Source of the DNA: Magnetococcales bacterium WMHbinv6
GTDB taxonomy: Bacteria > Pseudomonadota > Magnetococcia > Magnetococcales > Magnetaquicoccaceae
Direction: 5' to 3'
Assembly: GCA_002753135.1 (NCBI GenBank)
Contig: PDZV01000012.1
Span: 31,423-95,422, forward strand
Length of the DNA stretch: 64,000 nucleotides
In this document: positions 11,301 to 21,266 of the stretch, one piece after another
Position numbering within the stretch: position 1 is the stretch's first letter
Layout: each line of letters begins with the position of its first letter
Position numbers and translations under genes: made by a program
The notes under the pieces: generated by a model
What the model was told of the DNA's origin: nothing
Seen by the model: only the letters and a program-made list of their open reading frames with translations
Databases searched by the model: none

Positions 11301-12290
11301 GGTTTGCTGAAACGGTACGGTCTGCTGGTCACCTCGGCCCACACCGGTGCAGAGGCCCTGCGCCTTCTGGAAGAGCAGACCTTTGATCTGCTGCTGATGG
11401 ATGTGCAAATGCCGGTGATGGACGGCTATGAAGCCACACGACGCATCCGGCAAAACAGCCAGTGGTCGCATGTGCCGATTATTGCCATGACCGCAAACGC
11501 CATGTCCGGTGATCGGGAACATTGCCTGGCGGCGGGAATGAATGATTATCTGGCCAAACCCATCGATCCGCCTTCGCTGCAAGGAATGCTGCTGAAATGG
11601 TTGCCCGCCTCTTCCCCTCCACTGCCGACTGTTTCCCCGCTTGGTGAGCCACCCCCTGCCCCCTTGCCCCTGTTGCCGGGCATCAACACCCAGGCCGGAT
11701 TGCATAATGTGGGGGGAAACATCCAACTCTATCGGCAGATTGTCGGAAAATTTTATCGCAATCAACAAGAGACGGCAGCCAGTCTGCTGGCTTTTCTGCA
11801 ACAGTCCGATTGGCCCAACCTGTTGCGCGGCATCCACACTCTGAAAGGTTTGGCAGCAACCATCGGTGCCCAACCATTAAGCCAGGCTGCTCTGGAGGTT
11901 GAACAGGCCCTGCGCAAGGCACCCAACCCATCCCGTCTGCAACCGATGCTCGAACAGATCGGGCAAACCTTGGCCGATCTGCTGCAGGCAATCGAAAATT
12001 CTGGACTGCTGATCGCGGAAGCCGTTCCGGCAACCAACGAGGGCGAGACCGATTTCCAGGCCTTGCTGCCCCTGATCCAGGAAGCCTCACTGTTGCTGCA
12101 GGAGTATAACTCCGATGTCGATACCGTTTTTGCCCAGATGACCGACCTGGTCCAGGATCAGGCCACTCGCCACCAGTTACAGATTCTGCAGCAATATCTG
12201 GAAAATTATGAATATGAAAAATGCCTGGCAGAGTTGCATGCCTGGGCAGAACGTGCTGGCTGGCGATTGCCCACAGGTACGGTCAACTGA
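8385..12290 (+). CDS. Hybrid sensor histidine kinase (multi-TM, Cache-like, HisKA, HATPase, two REC, HPt)
   Basis: A 1301-residue unorthodox kinase. Six to eight membrane helices fill roughly residues 18-268. A Cache/PAS-like sensor follows to about 520, then another membrane helix. The HisKA domain carries H578 in [11 protein letters not shown], and the HATPase domain has N and G boxes ([22 protein letters not shown]). Two receivers have phospho-acceptors D870 ([11 protein letters not shown]) and D1006 ([11 protein letters not shown]). A C-terminal HPt domain has H1151 in [13 protein letters not shown]. This is a BarA/ArcB-like His-Asp-His-Asp relay; the terminal response regulator is not adjacent. 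The ATG at 8385 is preceded by an in-frame TTG. Codons 5-8 contain a run of nine C (8399-8407). A 911-codon opposite-strand frame is its shadow. Confidence 0.95.
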   Translation: MSLPIPPPVALSPVGLLGGQIDYVYFIYGLSFLVLGSVCLLMPRTLRAPLRWQWLGGFALLHGISEWLELMEMVTGDSPLFQRTRLIIHIFSFLLLAEFALLGWAGKQQRSTIPGLSLLWLVSILLISDLFGMHTLPAMVRYLLAFPACTLSAWLLWHESRQSNHQAKPWLQLGALAFLGYGIASGVFVPAVDLFPANLLNSELFLQATGIPIQLLRSLAAILLSIAIWGTSYYHSENVSKEQQDRYFFFFLTGVTLLLGCGWFLTDQLGKLYQADQASELQVHLDAVVNRLNREISAADTGVDALAGISRNLLEENMSGSQRLDAIHLVVDHLAASVGGVAYLLDQEGNTFAASNRATSASFLGKNYRFRPYFQQAMIGKHGHYFAYGVTTNEPGYYASAPIYGKGEQRLLAVAVIKKVLVPSELGLQPLSELFLLSPDGVALLSSQQPFLPQPLWPIAMEKREQLEQSKQFGSLPTTATRFNKPLNHNDRLFRGHRPYLIGRVDIDPEGWSIMMLKQEQNSQLSRMLGIAITLLVSLLMLTYYLVLHRETAVLITARQMAESANQTKSTFLANMSHEIRTPMNAILGMVYLASQTELTSVQRHYLSRIEQAGRSLLHIINDILDFSKIEANRLVMESIPFAIDKVADQVAAMVATKLEQKPLELLVSLDPHIPQRLIGDPFRLGQILLNLVSNAVKFTERGEILFSIQLLDVSEQHATLLFQVQDTGIGMSEEQIDRLFNAFSQADASTTRRYGGTGLGLAISRHLVERMGGTLQLVSEPGKGSRFHFQLKLPRVSAATPPEPEQQPLQLVGLHILITDDHPLARRICSEILAPYQCRVEEATTGEQALTRLLQAVQQRDPFDLVLMDWRMPGMNGLATIHSMRRELGDQAPAAILITAYGRDEILEPHAMPDPPHFLMKPVTASSLLQTIAQALGGSSAAQPASTAPIISLQGRVLLVEDNEINQEVAQGLLKRYGLLVTSAHTGAEALRLLEEQTFDLLLMDVQMPVMDGYEATRRIRQNSQWSHVPIIAMTANAMSGDREHCLAAGMNDYLAKPIDPPSLQGMLLKWLPASSPPLPTVSPLGEPPPAPLPLLPGINTQAGLHNVGGNIQLYRQIVGKFYRNQQETAASLLAFLQQSDWPNLLRGIHTLKGLAATIGAQPLSQAALEVEQALRKAPNPSRLQPMLEQIGQTLADLLQAIENSGLLIAEAVPATNEGETDFQALLPLIQEASLLLQEYNSDVDTVFAQMTDLVQDQATRHQLQILQQYLENYEYEKCLAELHAWAERAGWRLPTGTVN

Positions 12291-12296
12291 TCTCTG

Positions 12297-12325
12297 GCCT
12301 CGCTGCAATCCGACGCAGGCGAGGC
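12297..12325 (+). terminator. Hairpin after the hybrid kinase gene
   Basis: A seven-base perfect stem (GCCTCGC at 12297-12303, GCGAGGC at 12319-12325) lies a few bases after the kinase stop. There is no T-run, so terminator function is only probable. Confidence 0.35.
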
Positions 12326-12454
12326 TGCTCCGCTTGTGCCTTGACAAGAGGATAACTTTCAGCGGAGAGTTACCGTTTTTGCTTTTTTGACGTTTGCCGC
12401 AGACGGCACATGTTGTTTGTATGTCCCACACCGCTTTTCTGTTCGAGTACGATC

Positions 12455-14518
12455 ATGTCACCTTCTTTGATAGCTTCCATTTCGGTTCGTGCCAAACTGC
12501 GCCTGATTACCGCCCTTGCCTTGTTGGGTCTTTGTCTGCTGGGCGCTTTTGCCAGCTTCACTCTGCGCGATACCCTCTTTGAAGACCGGAAAGCAAAAAC
12601 CAAAAATGTGGTCGAAACCGCCTTCAGCGTGCTGACCCATTTTGAAACGCTGGAACAAAATGGCCAGATGAGCCGTGAACAAGCGCAGACATCTGCCCTT
12701 TCGGTTCTGAAATCCTTGCGTTACGACGGGGATAACTATTTTTGGGTCAATGATCTGCAACCGGTGATGATCATGCACCCGATCAAACCGGAACTGGATG
12801 GCAAAGATCTGTCGCAAAGCAGGGATGCCAGCGGCAAGTTACTCTTTATCGCCTTCGTTGAACTGGCAATCAAACAGGGTGAAGGGTTTGTGGAATACCA
12901 CTGGTCCAAACCCGGCATGGCCGAAGCAGTACGCAAAGTTTCCTATATCAAAGCGTTTGCCAATTGGGGCTGGATTGTCGGCTCAGGTATCTACCTTGAT
13001 GATGTTGATCGCCTGTTCTGGCAGGCGGTCCGCTCGTTGTTGATCTTTATGGTCGTTTCGCTGCTTGCCTTGATGGCCACCTCCCGACTGGTAGCCCGCA
13101 GCGTGGTGGTACCTCTTAACGCCTGCAAACGCATGTTTGCCCAAGTGGCCGAAGGCAATCTCAACGCCCACTATTCGGAACAGGCCGTCGACACCCGCGA
13201 CAATCATCACGAGACATCCAAGAAGGAGCAGAAAAATGAAATCACCAGCATGGTGCAGTCGCTCAAAGAGATGATCTACGCTCTCAAAGAGATGGTCCAG
13301 GGCGTTGCCAGCAAAGCGGATCAACTGGGCAACTCCTCGCAAGCACTCCATAGCGTTGCCGAACAACTGACAGAAAATGCCAACGGTCTCAACCAGCAAG
13401 CCTGTCAGATCGACGTTGCCGCCGTACAGATGCAAAGCAATCTGGGCTCCATTTCCGGTACCGCCCGGCAGATGAGCGACCGCATGCAGGAGGTCTCGGA
13501 AAATTCCGATGTGATGACCGGCGACATGCACACCATCTCCTCGGCAGCCGAACAGGTCAGCGTCAATTTAAGTGAAATTGCCCGCTCTTCTTCGCTGGTC
13601 AACAAAAGCATGGACCGGGTGATGGAGTCGGCACAACGTTCCAGCAGCAATGTCAGCACCATTGCTGCCGCCGTCGAAGAGATGACCGCCTCCCTGTCGG
13701 GGGTGCGCAACCGTTGTCAGGCGGCCAAGCAGGAGGCTGAACAGGCGCAAGGAGGGGCCAATGCCACCTTGCAGGTGATGGAACGGTTGGGCAATGCCAC
13801 GCGAGAGATTGGGCGCGTGGTGGGTATCATCAATACTATTGCCAATCAAACCAACATGCTGGCCCTGAACGCCGCCATTGAGGCGGCGGGTGCCGGAGAG
13901 GCAGGCAAAGGGTTTTCCGTGGTGGCCACCGAAGTGAAAAATTTGGCCAAACAGACCAGCGAAGCCCTGCAACTGGTCTCCAGTCAGGTGCAAACCATTC
14001 AGGGCAACACCCGTGAAGCCAGTTCCGCCACCCAACAGATCTCGGAACTGATCGAACGGTTGCGCCACAGCAACGTCGGCATTCTGCAGGCAGTCGACGA
14101 TCAATCGCAGGCGCTGGACGAAATTTCCCGCTCAATGAGCGATGTCGCCCGCGAAACCGGACAGGTGACCGAAGAGGTACAAGTGGCAGGAGAGGGTATC
14201 AAAGAGTTGACCCGCAACGTCAGCGAAATCACCCTGGGCGTGACCGACGTCACCCGCAGCGTGCTGGGGGCCAGCGTCAACATGAACAACTCCCGGGAAA
14301 ATATGCGCGCCGTGGCCAACGGTGCCGGTCAGGTCAGCGGCGATGTGCAACAGGCCAATCAGGCCGCCCAGGAGATGGTCAACCATGCCCGCGAGGTGAC
14401 CCAAAGCGCCGACGGCATGCAGCAGATCAGTCAGACGATGATGAAACAGGCCGCAGAGATGCGCCACGTTGCCCTGGCGTTGGACGAGGCCCTGCAACGC
14501 TTCACCACCCACGATTGA
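12455..14518 (+). CDS. Methyl-accepting chemotaxis protein with single Cache sensor
   Basis: About 687 residues from the ATG at 12455. An upstream in-frame ATG at 12410 would add 15 residues with a poor N-terminus, and neither start has a strong ribosome site. Layout: N-terminal membrane helix; a periplasmic single Cache (sCache_2) domain with the [11 protein letters not shown] and [15 protein letters not shown] motifs; a second membrane helix; HAMP; and a long cytoplasmic signalling domain with the hairpin tip [16 protein letters not shown]. Proteins with this Cache type commonly sense small carboxylates or similar solutes, but the ligand cannot be assigned. The cobUTS genes begin 13 bp later; this may be only adjacency. 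Confidence 0.92.
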   Translation: MSPSLIASISVRAKLRLITALALLGLCLLGAFASFTLRDTLFEDRKAKTKNVVETAFSVLTHFETLEQNGQMSREQAQTSALSVLKSLRYDGDNYFWVNDLQPVMIMHPIKPELDGKDLSQSRDASGKLLFIAFVELAIKQGEGFVEYHWSKPGMAEAVRKVSYIKAFANWGWIVGSGIYLDDVDRLFWQAVRSLLIFMVVSLLALMATSRLVARSVVVPLNACKRMFAQVAEGNLNAHYSEQAVDTRDNHHETSKKEQKNEITSMVQSLKEMIYALKEMVQGVASKADQLGNSSQALHSVAEQLTENANGLNQQACQIDVAAVQMQSNLGSISGTARQMSDRMQEVSENSDVMTGDMHTISSAAEQVSVNLSEIARSSSLVNKSMDRVMESAQRSSSNVSTIAAAVEEMTASLSGVRNRCQAAKQEAEQAQGGANATLQVMERLGNATREIGRVVGIINTIANQTNMLALNAAIEAAGAGEAGKGFSVVATEVKNLAKQTSEALQLVSSQVQTIQGNTREASSATQQISELIERLRHSNVGILQAVDDQSQALDEISRSMSDVARETGQVTEEVQVAGEGIKELTRNVSEITLGVTDVTRSVLGASVNMNNSRENMRAVANGAGQVSGDVQQANQAAQEMVNHAREVTQSADGMQQISQTMMKQAAEMRHVALALDEALQRFTTHD

Positions 14519-14531
14519 TGGCGAGACACGC

Positions 14532-15068
14532 ATGGCTGCCCCCGTTCTCGCCACACCGCACCTGATTCTTGGTGGTAGCCGTTCCGGCAAAAGCCGCTAT
14601 GCCTGCCACCTGGCCGAAGCCAGTGCTTTGCCGGTCCATTTTATCGCCACGGCACAGGCGCACGATGCCGAAATGGCCGCCCGCATCCGCCAGCATCAGG
14701 CCGAACGCCCGCCCCATTGGCAACTGCACGAAGAACCTTTGGCTCTGGCAGAGAGGTTGCGCTCACTGCTGGACCCGCAGCGTGTGGTTCTGGTAGATTG
14801 TCTGACCCTCTGGTTGACCAATCTGTTGCTGGACCCGCAAGCGGATCGCCTGCAGGAAGAACGACAGGCACTGCTGGAAGTGGTCCGTGCCTGCCACACC
14901 CCTCTGCTGCTGGTCAGCAATGAAACCGGACTGGGCGTCACCCCGCTTGGGGAGTTGACTCGTCGTTTTGTGGACGAAAATGGCCGTATGAATCAGGAAC
15001 TGGCCCAGATCTGCCCGCAGGTGAGCTGGGTGGTCGCCGGTCTGCCGCAACGTCTGAAAGGAGCATAG
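14532..15068 (+). CDS. cobU: Adenosylcobinamide kinase / cobinamide-phosphate guanylyltransferase
   Basis: A 178-residue CobU/CobP-type enzyme, the usual family length. It phosphorylates adenosylcobinamide and transfers GMP to it in B12 nucleotide-loop assembly. The N-terminal P-loop GGSRSGKSRYA, the VLVDCLTLWLTNLL strand and the NETGLGVTP motif are diagnostic. The ATG at 14532 follows the receptor stop by 13 bp. It is the first of three tightly packed genes, cobU-cobT-cobS: one base separates it from cobT. No cobalamin riboswitch is visible upstream. Confidence 0.95.
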   Translation: MAAPVLATPHLILGGSRSGKSRYACHLAEASALPVHFIATAQAHDAEMAARIRQHQAERPPHWQLHEEPLALAERLRSLLDPQRVVLVDCLTLWLTNLLLDPQADRLQEERQALLEVVRACHTPLLLVSNETGLGVTPLGELTRRFVDENGRMNQELAQICPQVSWVVAGLPQRLKGA

Positions 15069-15069
15069 C

Positions 15070-16128
15070 ATGACCCGCTGTCAGTGGCTGTTTGACCCCA
15101 TCGCGGCACCCAATCTGCAACAACACCAGGCCGCCGAACAACACCAGGCGCAATTGACCAAACCGCCCGGCTCCCTGGGTCGACTGGAAAGCGTGGCCAT
15201 TCGCCTCGCCGCCCTGCTGGACACAGCGAAACCGCAAATCGATCCGGTCCGTTGCGTGGTCTTTGCTGCCGATCACGGGGTGGCTGCCGCTGGCGTCTCA
15301 GCCTTTCCGCAGGCGGTGACGGTGGAGATGATCCGCAATTTTTGTCGTGGTGGTGCCGCCATCACCGTGCTGGCCCGTCAGCTGGATGCCTCGCTGGAGG
15401 TGGTGGATGTGGGAGCCCTGCAGGATCCTGGCCCCCTGCCCCAGTTGGTTTCGCAACGGGTGGCCGCCGGAACCCGTGATTTTCGCACAGAAGCGGCCAT
15501 GACCCCAGAGGAACGGGATCAGGCCCTGGAGGCAGGACAACAGGCGGTGGCCCGGGCGGCAGCGGCGGGGTGTCGCCTGCTGATCGCTGGCGAAATGGGC
15601 ATCGGCAACACCACCGCAGCCACCGCCGTTCTGGCCGCCTTGCTCGGCGACAGCCCGGGACAGTTGACCGGTCCCGGCACCGGCCTCAACGCCAGCGGTA
15701 TCGCCCACAAAGTCCGGGTGATCGAAACCGCCTTGCAGTTTCATCACCAGGTACTCATGGAACCTCTGTCGATTTTGTCTGCCGTCGGCGGTCTGGAAAT
15801 TGTCGCCATGACCGGTTTTTATCTGGCGGCAGCACAACAGCGCCTACCGGTGCTGGTGGATGGTTTTATTGCCGGCGTCGCCGCTCTGGCCGCCTGGAAA
15901 ATACAGGCAGAGGTGTTGCCCTGGATGTTTTTTGCCCACCGTTCCACCGAACCCGGCTTTCAGGCCTTGACCGCTGCCATGGGTGTTGAACCCCTTCTGG
16001 ATCTGAAAATGCGCCTCGGCGAAGGGAGCGGCGCGGCGGTGGCGCTGCCGATTTTGCGCCTGGCCTGTGCCCTGCATCGCGAGATGGCCACCTTTGCCGA
16101 GGCAGCCGTCTCGCCGGCCCATGCTTAG
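15070..16128 (+). CDS. cobT: Nicotinate-nucleotide--dimethylbenzimidazole phosphoribosyltransferase
   Basis: A 352-residue CobT of full length. It makes alpha-ribazole phosphate from dimethylbenzimidazole and nicotinate mononucleotide. Recognisable features are the substrate-binding start (LTKPPGSLGRLE), CVVFAADHGVA, EMGIGNTTAATA, the TGPGTG segment and the catalytic-region C-terminal motif EGSGAAVALPIL. It directly follows cobU and overlaps cobS by eight bases, so the three are surely one transcript. Confidence 0.96.
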   Translation: MTRCQWLFDPIAAPNLQQHQAAEQHQAQLTKPPGSLGRLESVAIRLAALLDTAKPQIDPVRCVVFAADHGVAAAGVSAFPQAVTVEMIRNFCRGGAAITVLARQLDASLEVVDVGALQDPGPLPQLVSQRVAAGTRDFRTEAAMTPEERDQALEAGQQAVARAAAAGCRLLIAGEMGIGNTTAATAVLAALLGDSPGQLTGPGTGLNASGIAHKVRVIETALQFHHQVLMEPLSILSAVGGLEIVAMTGFYLAAAQQRLPVLVDGFIAGVAALAAWKIQAEVLPWMFFAHRSTEPGFQALTAAMGVEPLLDLKMRLGEGSGAAVALPILRLACALHREMATFAEAAVSPAHA

Positions 16129-16816
16129 GGCCCTGCGCATCGCCCTGGGACTTCTGACCCGCTTTCCTCTGCCTTTGCTGCATCCGGCACCCAGCGACCA
16201 GGAGCTGGGTCACTCCGTGCTGGCCTATCCCCTGGTGGGTGCCCTGCTGGGGCTGTTGCTCACCCTGCTGGCCGGGCTGCCCTGGCTCTGGCCACCGCCG
16301 GTGCAAGCTGCCCTGTTGTTGAGCTTTTGGGTCTGGAGCAGCGGGGCTCTGCACCTGGACGGGCTGGCCGACAGCGCCGACGCCTGGGTCGGGGGTATCG
16401 GCAACCGGCAACGCACCCTGGATCTGCTCAAAGATCCGCACTGCGGCAGCATGGCCGTGGTTACCCTGATCCTGCTGCTGCTGCTCAAATGGAGCGCCCT
16501 GGCTGCCCTGCTCGCCGCTGCACAGGGTTCCCTGCTCTGGCTTGCCCCCCTGCTGGGCCGCTCTGCCCTGCTTCTGCTGCTGCTGACCACCCCCTATGTG
16601 CGCGCCAACGGCATGGGAGCCACCGCTGCCCGCCTGCTGCCCCGGCGCAGCGGCTGGCTGCTGACCGCCAGCCTGCCCCTGCTCTGTTGGCTGCTGGCAG
16701 GCACCATCGCTCTGCTGGCCATCCTGGCCACCCTGCTGCTTTTTGTCGTGCTGCGCCATGCCCTGCAACAACGGCTGGGTGGCACCACCGGCGATACCGC
16801 CGGTGCCCTCTGCTAA
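16121..16816 (+). CDS. cobS: Adenosylcobinamide-GDP ribazoletransferase (cobalamin synthase)
   Basis: A 231-residue integral membrane protein that joins adenosylcobinamide-GDP and alpha-ribazole in the last step of B12 synthesis. It starts with the typical LGLLTRFPLP segment and has the acidic signature LHLDGLADSADAW, the metal-binding site of the family. Several Leu-rich membrane helices follow. The ATG at 16121 overlaps the cobT stop by eight bases; a longer start inside cobT (16067) is unlikely. It is slightly shorter than many CobS proteins but appears complete. Confidence 0.94.
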   Translation: MLRALRIALGLLTRFPLPLLHPAPSDQELGHSVLAYPLVGALLGLLLTLLAGLPWLWPPPVQAALLLSFWVWSSGALHLDGLADSADAWVGGIGNRQRTLDLLKDPHCGSMAVVTLILLLLLKWSALAALLAAAQGSLLWLAPLLGRSALLLLLLTTPYVRANGMGATAARLLPRRSGWLLTASLPLLCWLLAGTIALLAILATLLLFVVLRHALQQRLGGTTGDTAGALC

Positions 16817-16935
16817 CTGAGCGAAACGCTCACCCTGTTGACCCTCAGCGCCACGCTGCCGTTACACTGATCAATTGCGCACTATTCTTGCATCGCAGCT
16901 GCCGTCCACCCCTTTATTGAATGACAGGATTCGTT

Positions 16936-18357
16936 ATGGTGCGCTATCGACGGCCCGCTTTACTCGACATTATCTCCCTTTTTGTGTTGATTTTGCTGCT
17001 GCCTGCGCGGCTGCAGGCCTTTTCGCTGGGCGAGTTGCAGGTCAAAAGCAGCTTTGGCGAACCGTTCCTGGCCACCATTCCTTTGCACCTGGAGCCGGAG
17101 GAAGAGGCCTCAGGGGTGGAGAGCAGCCTGGCGGCCCAAAGCCATTATCAAAAGCTGCATCTGCCCTGGGATCCGATCGTCACCCAACTGCAGGTGCAAA
17201 GCCTGGGACGCGGCAAACAGCGGGAAATCCGCCTGCTAAGCAGCCAGCCGATCCGGGTTCCTGTTTTTAATATACTGCTGCAGAACAACAGCGGTGTTGG
17301 CAGCCATTTCCGCCATTTTCCGGTGGTGTTGGCGCTGGCACCAGGCAAAAGCACTCCCCGCCCTGCCGCCGATCCGCAACATTACGGACCGGTAAAAAAA
17401 GGGGATACCCTGGCCAGCATCGCCCGGGAACGACTCCCAGCCGACCTGCCCTTGCGGCAACGCATGGTGGCACTGCAAAAGAGCAATCAAGGGCGTCATA
17501 CTTTCGACAACATCCATACCCTGCCTGTCGGAATCTCGTTGCAACTGCCGACACGGGAGGAGATTCTTCGGGTCAGCGAGAGTGAAATTGCCCAGGCTTT
17601 CCCCGCCGCCCGCAGCGCGGTTAGCACAGCCAAACTGCCCGCCGCCAGTAAAACAACTGACAAAGCGGCCAAAGCAGCGGTCAACACGCCGGTCAACACC
17701 CAGGAGAGACTCGACCAGTTGGCCAGCAACCAACAACAGATCAGTGAACAACTGCAACACACCAACCACAAGGTGGATCAGTTGAGCGATCAGGTGCAGA
17801 CCATTCAGCAGCAGAAGCAGCAGCAGGATCAGCGCCTGGAACACTTAAGCAACCAACTGGCCGATACCGGCGGCAGGCTGCAAAAGCTGGAACAGCAGTC
17901 GCTGCAAACCGTTGCCCCGCCGCCGCCGCCGCCCGCACCGGTGGTGCGCAGCACGCCGGTCACCCCCCCACCACCGGTGCCGCCCGCTGCGGACGACACG
18001 GATTGGCAATGGCTGGCCTGGCTGGTGGCAGCCGTCGCCTCGCTCACCGCCTTGTTGAGCAAAGGGTGGCACTATTTCCAGGAACGTCGGCAACGCACCG
18101 CTGCCAACGGCCACGATGCCCCCACGCCGACCGAGGCACAACCCCTGATTCCCCTGACCGAGCCCGCCACCACCCTGGTGCCAGCCGTTGTAACGGCAGT
18201 TTCCCTTGCGGGCACCCAGCCTCCTGCCCTGCCGCGCACGGCACAAGCGGGGCATCACCTCTCCGGGCAACTGGAATGGCAGGAAGAGGAGGAGGAAGAG
18301 GAGTCCATCTTTAAAGCCCTGCTGGAAAATCCACCGACCAGCCCGGCACGCTCATGA
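16936..18357 (+). CDS. FimV-like protein (FimV N-domain, LysM-like, coiled coil, TM)
   Basis: A 473-residue protein with FimV architecture. A signal/membrane segment (about 10-30) leads into a FimV N-terminal domain beginning LGELQVKSSFGEPFLATIPL. A LysM-like region (VKKGDTLASIA) would bind peptidoglycan. A Gln-rich coiled coil, a poly-Pro stretch, one membrane helix (WLAWLVAAVASLTALL) and an acidic cytoplasmic tail follow. FimV proteins organise the cell pole and type IV pili. AGGA precedes the ATG at 16936, preferred over 16921. The stop overlaps the EcfT-like start as ATGA. The usual TPR-like C-terminal FimV domain is missing, so the cytoplasmic part is short. Confidence 0.8.
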   Translation: MVRYRRPALLDIISLFVLILLLPARLQAFSLGELQVKSSFGEPFLATIPLHLEPEEEASGVESSLAAQSHYQKLHLPWDPIVTQLQVQSLGRGKQREIRLLSSQPIRVPVFNILLQNNSGVGSHFRHFPVVLALAPGKSTPRPAADPQHYGPVKKGDTLASIARERLPADLPLRQRMVALQKSNQGRHTFDNIHTLPVGISLQLPTREEILRVSESEIAQAFPAARSAVSTAKLPAASKTTDKAAKAAVNTPVNTQERLDQLASNQQQISEQLQHTNHKVDQLSDQVQTIQQQKQQQDQRLEHLSNQLADTGGRLQKLEQQSLQTVAPPPPPPAPVVRSTPVTPPPPVPPAADDTDWQWLAWLVAAVASLTALLSKGWHYFQERRQRTAANGHDAPTPTEAQPLIPLTEPATTLVPAVVTAVSLAGTQPPALPRTAQAGHHLSGQLEWQEEEEEEESIFKALLENPPTSPARS

Positions 18358-19148
18358 GTCAGGGACAGGCCGCCGCCGTGCCTGGTCTGGGAGAGACGTT
18401 CCTGCATCGGTGTGACCCGCGGGCCAAGCTGGCGGCGTTGGCACTGCTCGCCCCTTTGCTGTACCGGCAACCGATTTTTTCCTGGCTGTGGCTGGGAAGC
18501 ACTCTTTTATTCCTCTTTGTGATTCATGACGCCCTGCTGCATTGGCTGCGCTCTTTGGGCCAGCAACTCTGGCGTCTGCGCTGGTTGTTTATCACCTTGC
18601 TGCTGCTGCACGCCCTGCTCACCCCTGGTGAGCCGCTATGGTCGCCGCTGCCCTGGTTGACCTGGCAGGGGTTGCGCGAAGGAACGCAACAGTTGTTGCG
18701 TCTGCTGCTGATGATTGCTTTTGCCTGGGTTTTGGTGCGCACCACCACCCCGATGCAGTGGGTGACCGGTTTTTATCGTCTGTTTGGGGTGTTGCAACCG
18801 TTGGGCTTGCCCGTGCAACAGGGGTGCGCCCTGCTGGCCTTCACTTTGGGCAGCATTCCGGCTCTGTTGCATGAGACACGGCAGATTCGGGAAGAGAGTC
18901 TGCTGCGACGCCCCGTCTCTGCCAATCAAAGCTGGTCGCAGCGCATGCAAACCGTGGCCGATAACGGACGGGCGCTGCTGTTGCGTCTGTTGCAGCGGGC
19001 TGGCGCGCAGGAGGAGAGTCTCACCCTGCGCGGCTTTGCCCAGGGGTTGCCGTTTGTCATTCTGCACCAGAGCCGCTGGCATTGGCGGGATTGGCTGCTA
19101 ACTGGCTGGCCGCTGCTGTTGTGGCTGCTGCATGGCTTTGTTCTGTGA
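18354..19148 (+). CDS. EcfT/CbiQ-type energy-coupling-factor transmembrane protein
   Basis: A 264-residue membrane protein with the CbiQ/EcfT fold: an opening FLHRCDPRAKLAALALL segment typical of the family, several hydrophobic helices, and a cytosolic part containing arginine-rich helices (LLHETRQIREESLLRR). In ECF transporters this subunit links the substrate-binding S protein to two ATPases. No S or A component is in the window, so the substrate is unknown; cobUTS nearby hints at cobalt or cobinamide. It is translationally coupled (ATGA) to the FimV-like gene. Its 3' end overlaps recN, which runs the other way, by 51 bp. Confidence 0.8.
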   Translation: MSQGQAAAVPGLGETFLHRCDPRAKLAALALLAPLLYRQPIFSWLWLGSTLLFLFVIHDALLHWLRSLGQQLWRLRWLFITLLLLHALLTPGEPLWSPLPWLTWQGLREGTQQLLRLLLMIAFAWVLVRTTTPMQWVTGFYRLFGVLQPLGLPVQQGCALLAFTLGSIPALLHETRQIREESLLRRPVSANQSWSQRMQTVADNGRALLLRLLQRAGAQEESLTLRGFAQGLPFVILHQSRWHWRDWLLTGWPLLLWLLHGFVL

Positions 19149-20837
19149 GGCTGCCTGGCAGTCGGCCAGCAGGGACTTGGCATGTTCGCGGGCGGCATCG
19201 GTCACCACCTCCCCCGCCAGCATGCGTGCCAACTCTTGCAAACGGGCCTCCGGGCTCAAGGTATGAACGCTGACCCTGGTAACCTGGCCGTCGCTCTCTT
19301 TTTCCACCTTCAGGTGGTGGGCACCCCAGGCCGCCACCTGCGGCAGATGGGTGACCGCCAGCACCTGACGAGAGCAGGCAATCGCCGCCATGCGGGCTCC
19401 GATGCTGGAGGCCACCCGACCCCCCACCCCCACATCCACCTCGTCAAAAAGCAGCGTACTCACTGGCAGCAGATGGGCCAGTGAACTTTTGAGCGCCAAA
19501 GTGATGCGCGATAATTCCCCCCCGGAGGCGATCAGATGCAACGGCTTGAGCGGCTCGCCCGGATTGGGACTGATCTGCAGTTGGGCCTCTTCCAGACCGC
19601 TGGCGCGGGGTTCCTGGCGGTTGCTGTGCAGTTGCACGGCAAAACGGGCCTGGGTCATGTACAGTTCCGCCAATTGGTCTTCGATGGCCTGCCCCAACCG
19701 CCCGGCAGCCTCTCGCCGCGAAACCGTCAAACGGGCTGCCGCCTGCTGGTAGATCTCGCGGGCGGCGGCATGGTTTTGCGCCAGAGTGTTTTCCCGCTCT
19801 TCCATGGAGTCGAGCTGTTGCAGCTCCTCTTGCCACTCCTGGCGCAAGGCGGGCAGTTGATCCACCTCCCGCCGATGCTTGCGGGCCAGACGACGCAACA
19901 GATCGAGTCGATCCTCAATCTGGGCCAACTCGCCCGGATCCAGCTCCAGGCCGTGCCAATAGTCACGCACCCGCTCGGCGGCATCCTCCAGTTCGTAGTG
20001 CAACGAACGCAGCCCCGTCGCCAGCGGCTGCAACGACTCATCCCAGGCGCAGGCGTTTTCCAGTTCGCTGGCGGCACGTCCGGTCAGGGAGGCGGCGGAA
20101 AAATTCTGTTCACGCAGCAGATGCAAGGCACTCTGCGCCGCCTGTGCCAGGCGATCGGCATGGGAGAGACGGGCCCGTTGTTGTTCCAGTTCGGCCATTT
20201 CCCCCACTTTCGGCTCGGCTGCATCCAGTTCCGCCAACTGAAAGGTGACAAAAGCCTGTCGATCAGCAGCATCCGCCTGTTTTTGCCGTAACAATTTTTG
20301 TTCTGCGACGATGGCATGCCATTTTTCGTAGGCCTGGCGCACCGTCTCTACCAGCTCCTGATGGGCGGCAAAGGCATCGAGAATGGCCAGATGGGTACCC
20401 GGATTGAGCAGCCGTTGGTGATCGTGTTGCCCATGAATATCGGCCAACAAGGCGGCCAATTCGGCCAAGGTGGCCAGAGGCACCGGAATTTCGTTGATAA
20501 AGGCACGGCTGCGCCCGTTGCGTGGCAGCACCCGGCGCAAAAACAGCTCCTCTTCGCCATCCCCCTCTTCGCTGCTGCTCAACAACGCTTTCTCTGCCAA
20601 CCAGCCACGCACGGCATGACCGACTGGCAGATGAAAACAGGCCTGCACCGTCGCCTTGTCGCAACCGTTGCGGATCAGCGTACTATCGGCCCGTTCGCCC
20701 AAGACCAGGGACAAGGCATCGATCAGAATCGATTTTCCCGCCCCCGTCTCACCGGTCAACACAGTCAGCCCTTGCTGAAACGTCAGCTCCAGACGGACAA
20801 TCAGGGCCACATTTTCCACGATCAGTTGGCGCAACAT
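19098..20837 (-). CDS. recN: DNA repair protein RecN
   Basis: A 579-residue SMC-like ATPase for double-strand break repair, of normal family length. It starts MLRQLIVENVALI with Walker A GETGAGKS, has the DIHGQHDHQRLL element typical of RecN, a central coiled coil, and a C-terminal head with the ABC signature SGGELSRI and Walker B TLLFDEVDVGVGG. The ATG at 20837 is chosen because the upstream extension is not RecN-like. The last ~17 codons overlap the convergent EcfT gene. No LexA box was recognised with confidence. Confidence 0.96.
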   Translation of the reverse strand: MLRQLIVENVALIVRLELTFQQGLTVLTGETGAGKSILIDALSLVLGERADSTLIRNGCDKATVQACFHLPVGHAVRGWLAEKALLSSSEEGDGEEELFLRRVLPRNGRSRAFINEIPVPLATLAELAALLADIHGQHDHQRLLNPGTHLAILDAFAAHQELVETVRQAYEKWHAIVAEQKLLRQKQADAADRQAFVTFQLAELDAAEPKVGEMAELEQQRARLSHADRLAQAAQSALHLLREQNFSAASLTGRAASELENACAWDESLQPLATGLRSLHYELEDAAERVRDYWHGLELDPGELAQIEDRLDLLRRLARKHRREVDQLPALRQEWQEELQQLDSMEERENTLAQNHAAAREIYQQAAARLTVSRREAAGRLGQAIEDQLAELYMTQARFAVQLHSNRQEPRASGLEEAQLQISPNPGEPLKPLHLIASGGELSRITLALKSSLAHLLPVSTLLFDEVDVGVGGRVASSIGARMAAIACSRQVLAVTHLPQVAAWGAHHLKVEKESDGQVTRVSVHTLSPEARLQELARMLAGEVVTDAAREHAKSLLADCQAASQNKAMQQPQQQRPAS

Positions 20838-20963
20838 GCTCAAACCAGAAAGGCAAAAGGGATGTAAGCGCCTCAGTATCGCCGGATGCGCGATTGTACG
20901 CAAGCAGCAAGATTGGGGGTTGACGCAAGCGGCGGAATTAGGTAAAAAGTGCAGGCACAGGAG

Positions 20964-21038
20964 GCCGCCTTAGCTCAGGGGCAGAGCAGCTCACTCGTAA
21001 TGAGCAGGTCCTCGGTTCAATTCCGAGAGGCGGCTCCA
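20964..21038 (+). tRNA. tRNA-Thr (anticodon CGU)
   Basis: A 75-base cloverleaf with encoded CCA. The acceptor stem is GCCGCCT/AGGCGGC, the D-arm GCTC/GAGC, the anticodon stem GCTCA/TGAGC around loop CTCGTAA (anticodon CGU, reads ACG), and the T-arm CTCGG/CCGAG with a TTCAATT loop. It lies between recN and the ietAS-like genes; tRNA 3' ends are common insertion points for islands, but no repeated 3' end was found downstream. Confidence 0.95.
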
Positions 21039-21266
21039 GTACTGCAAAAACAGATGGTTTCAATTTTCTCAGAGAGAAAATATAATATAAGTTGTAACAG
21101 TCAACCCTTCTCTCGCTCACGATCACCCCCTATTACGCACAACCCGCCTGGACCCGTCGCTCTCGGCAACAAGATTTGCAGCCTGGATCTCTGTCTCTCT
21201 CTCTGGCGGGCGCAACAGAACGTAACCCCCTGAACAAGGAGAAGACAAACCGGATACAAATTATGG

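Noticed and set aside
9138..11873. 911-codon minus-strand frame
   Set aside because: Complete shadow of the hybrid histidine kinase; composition is that of an antisense frame.
14400..14531. Cobalamin riboswitch before cobU
   Set aside because: Only 13 bases separate the receptor stop from cobU, and no B12-box-like sequence was recognised upstream.
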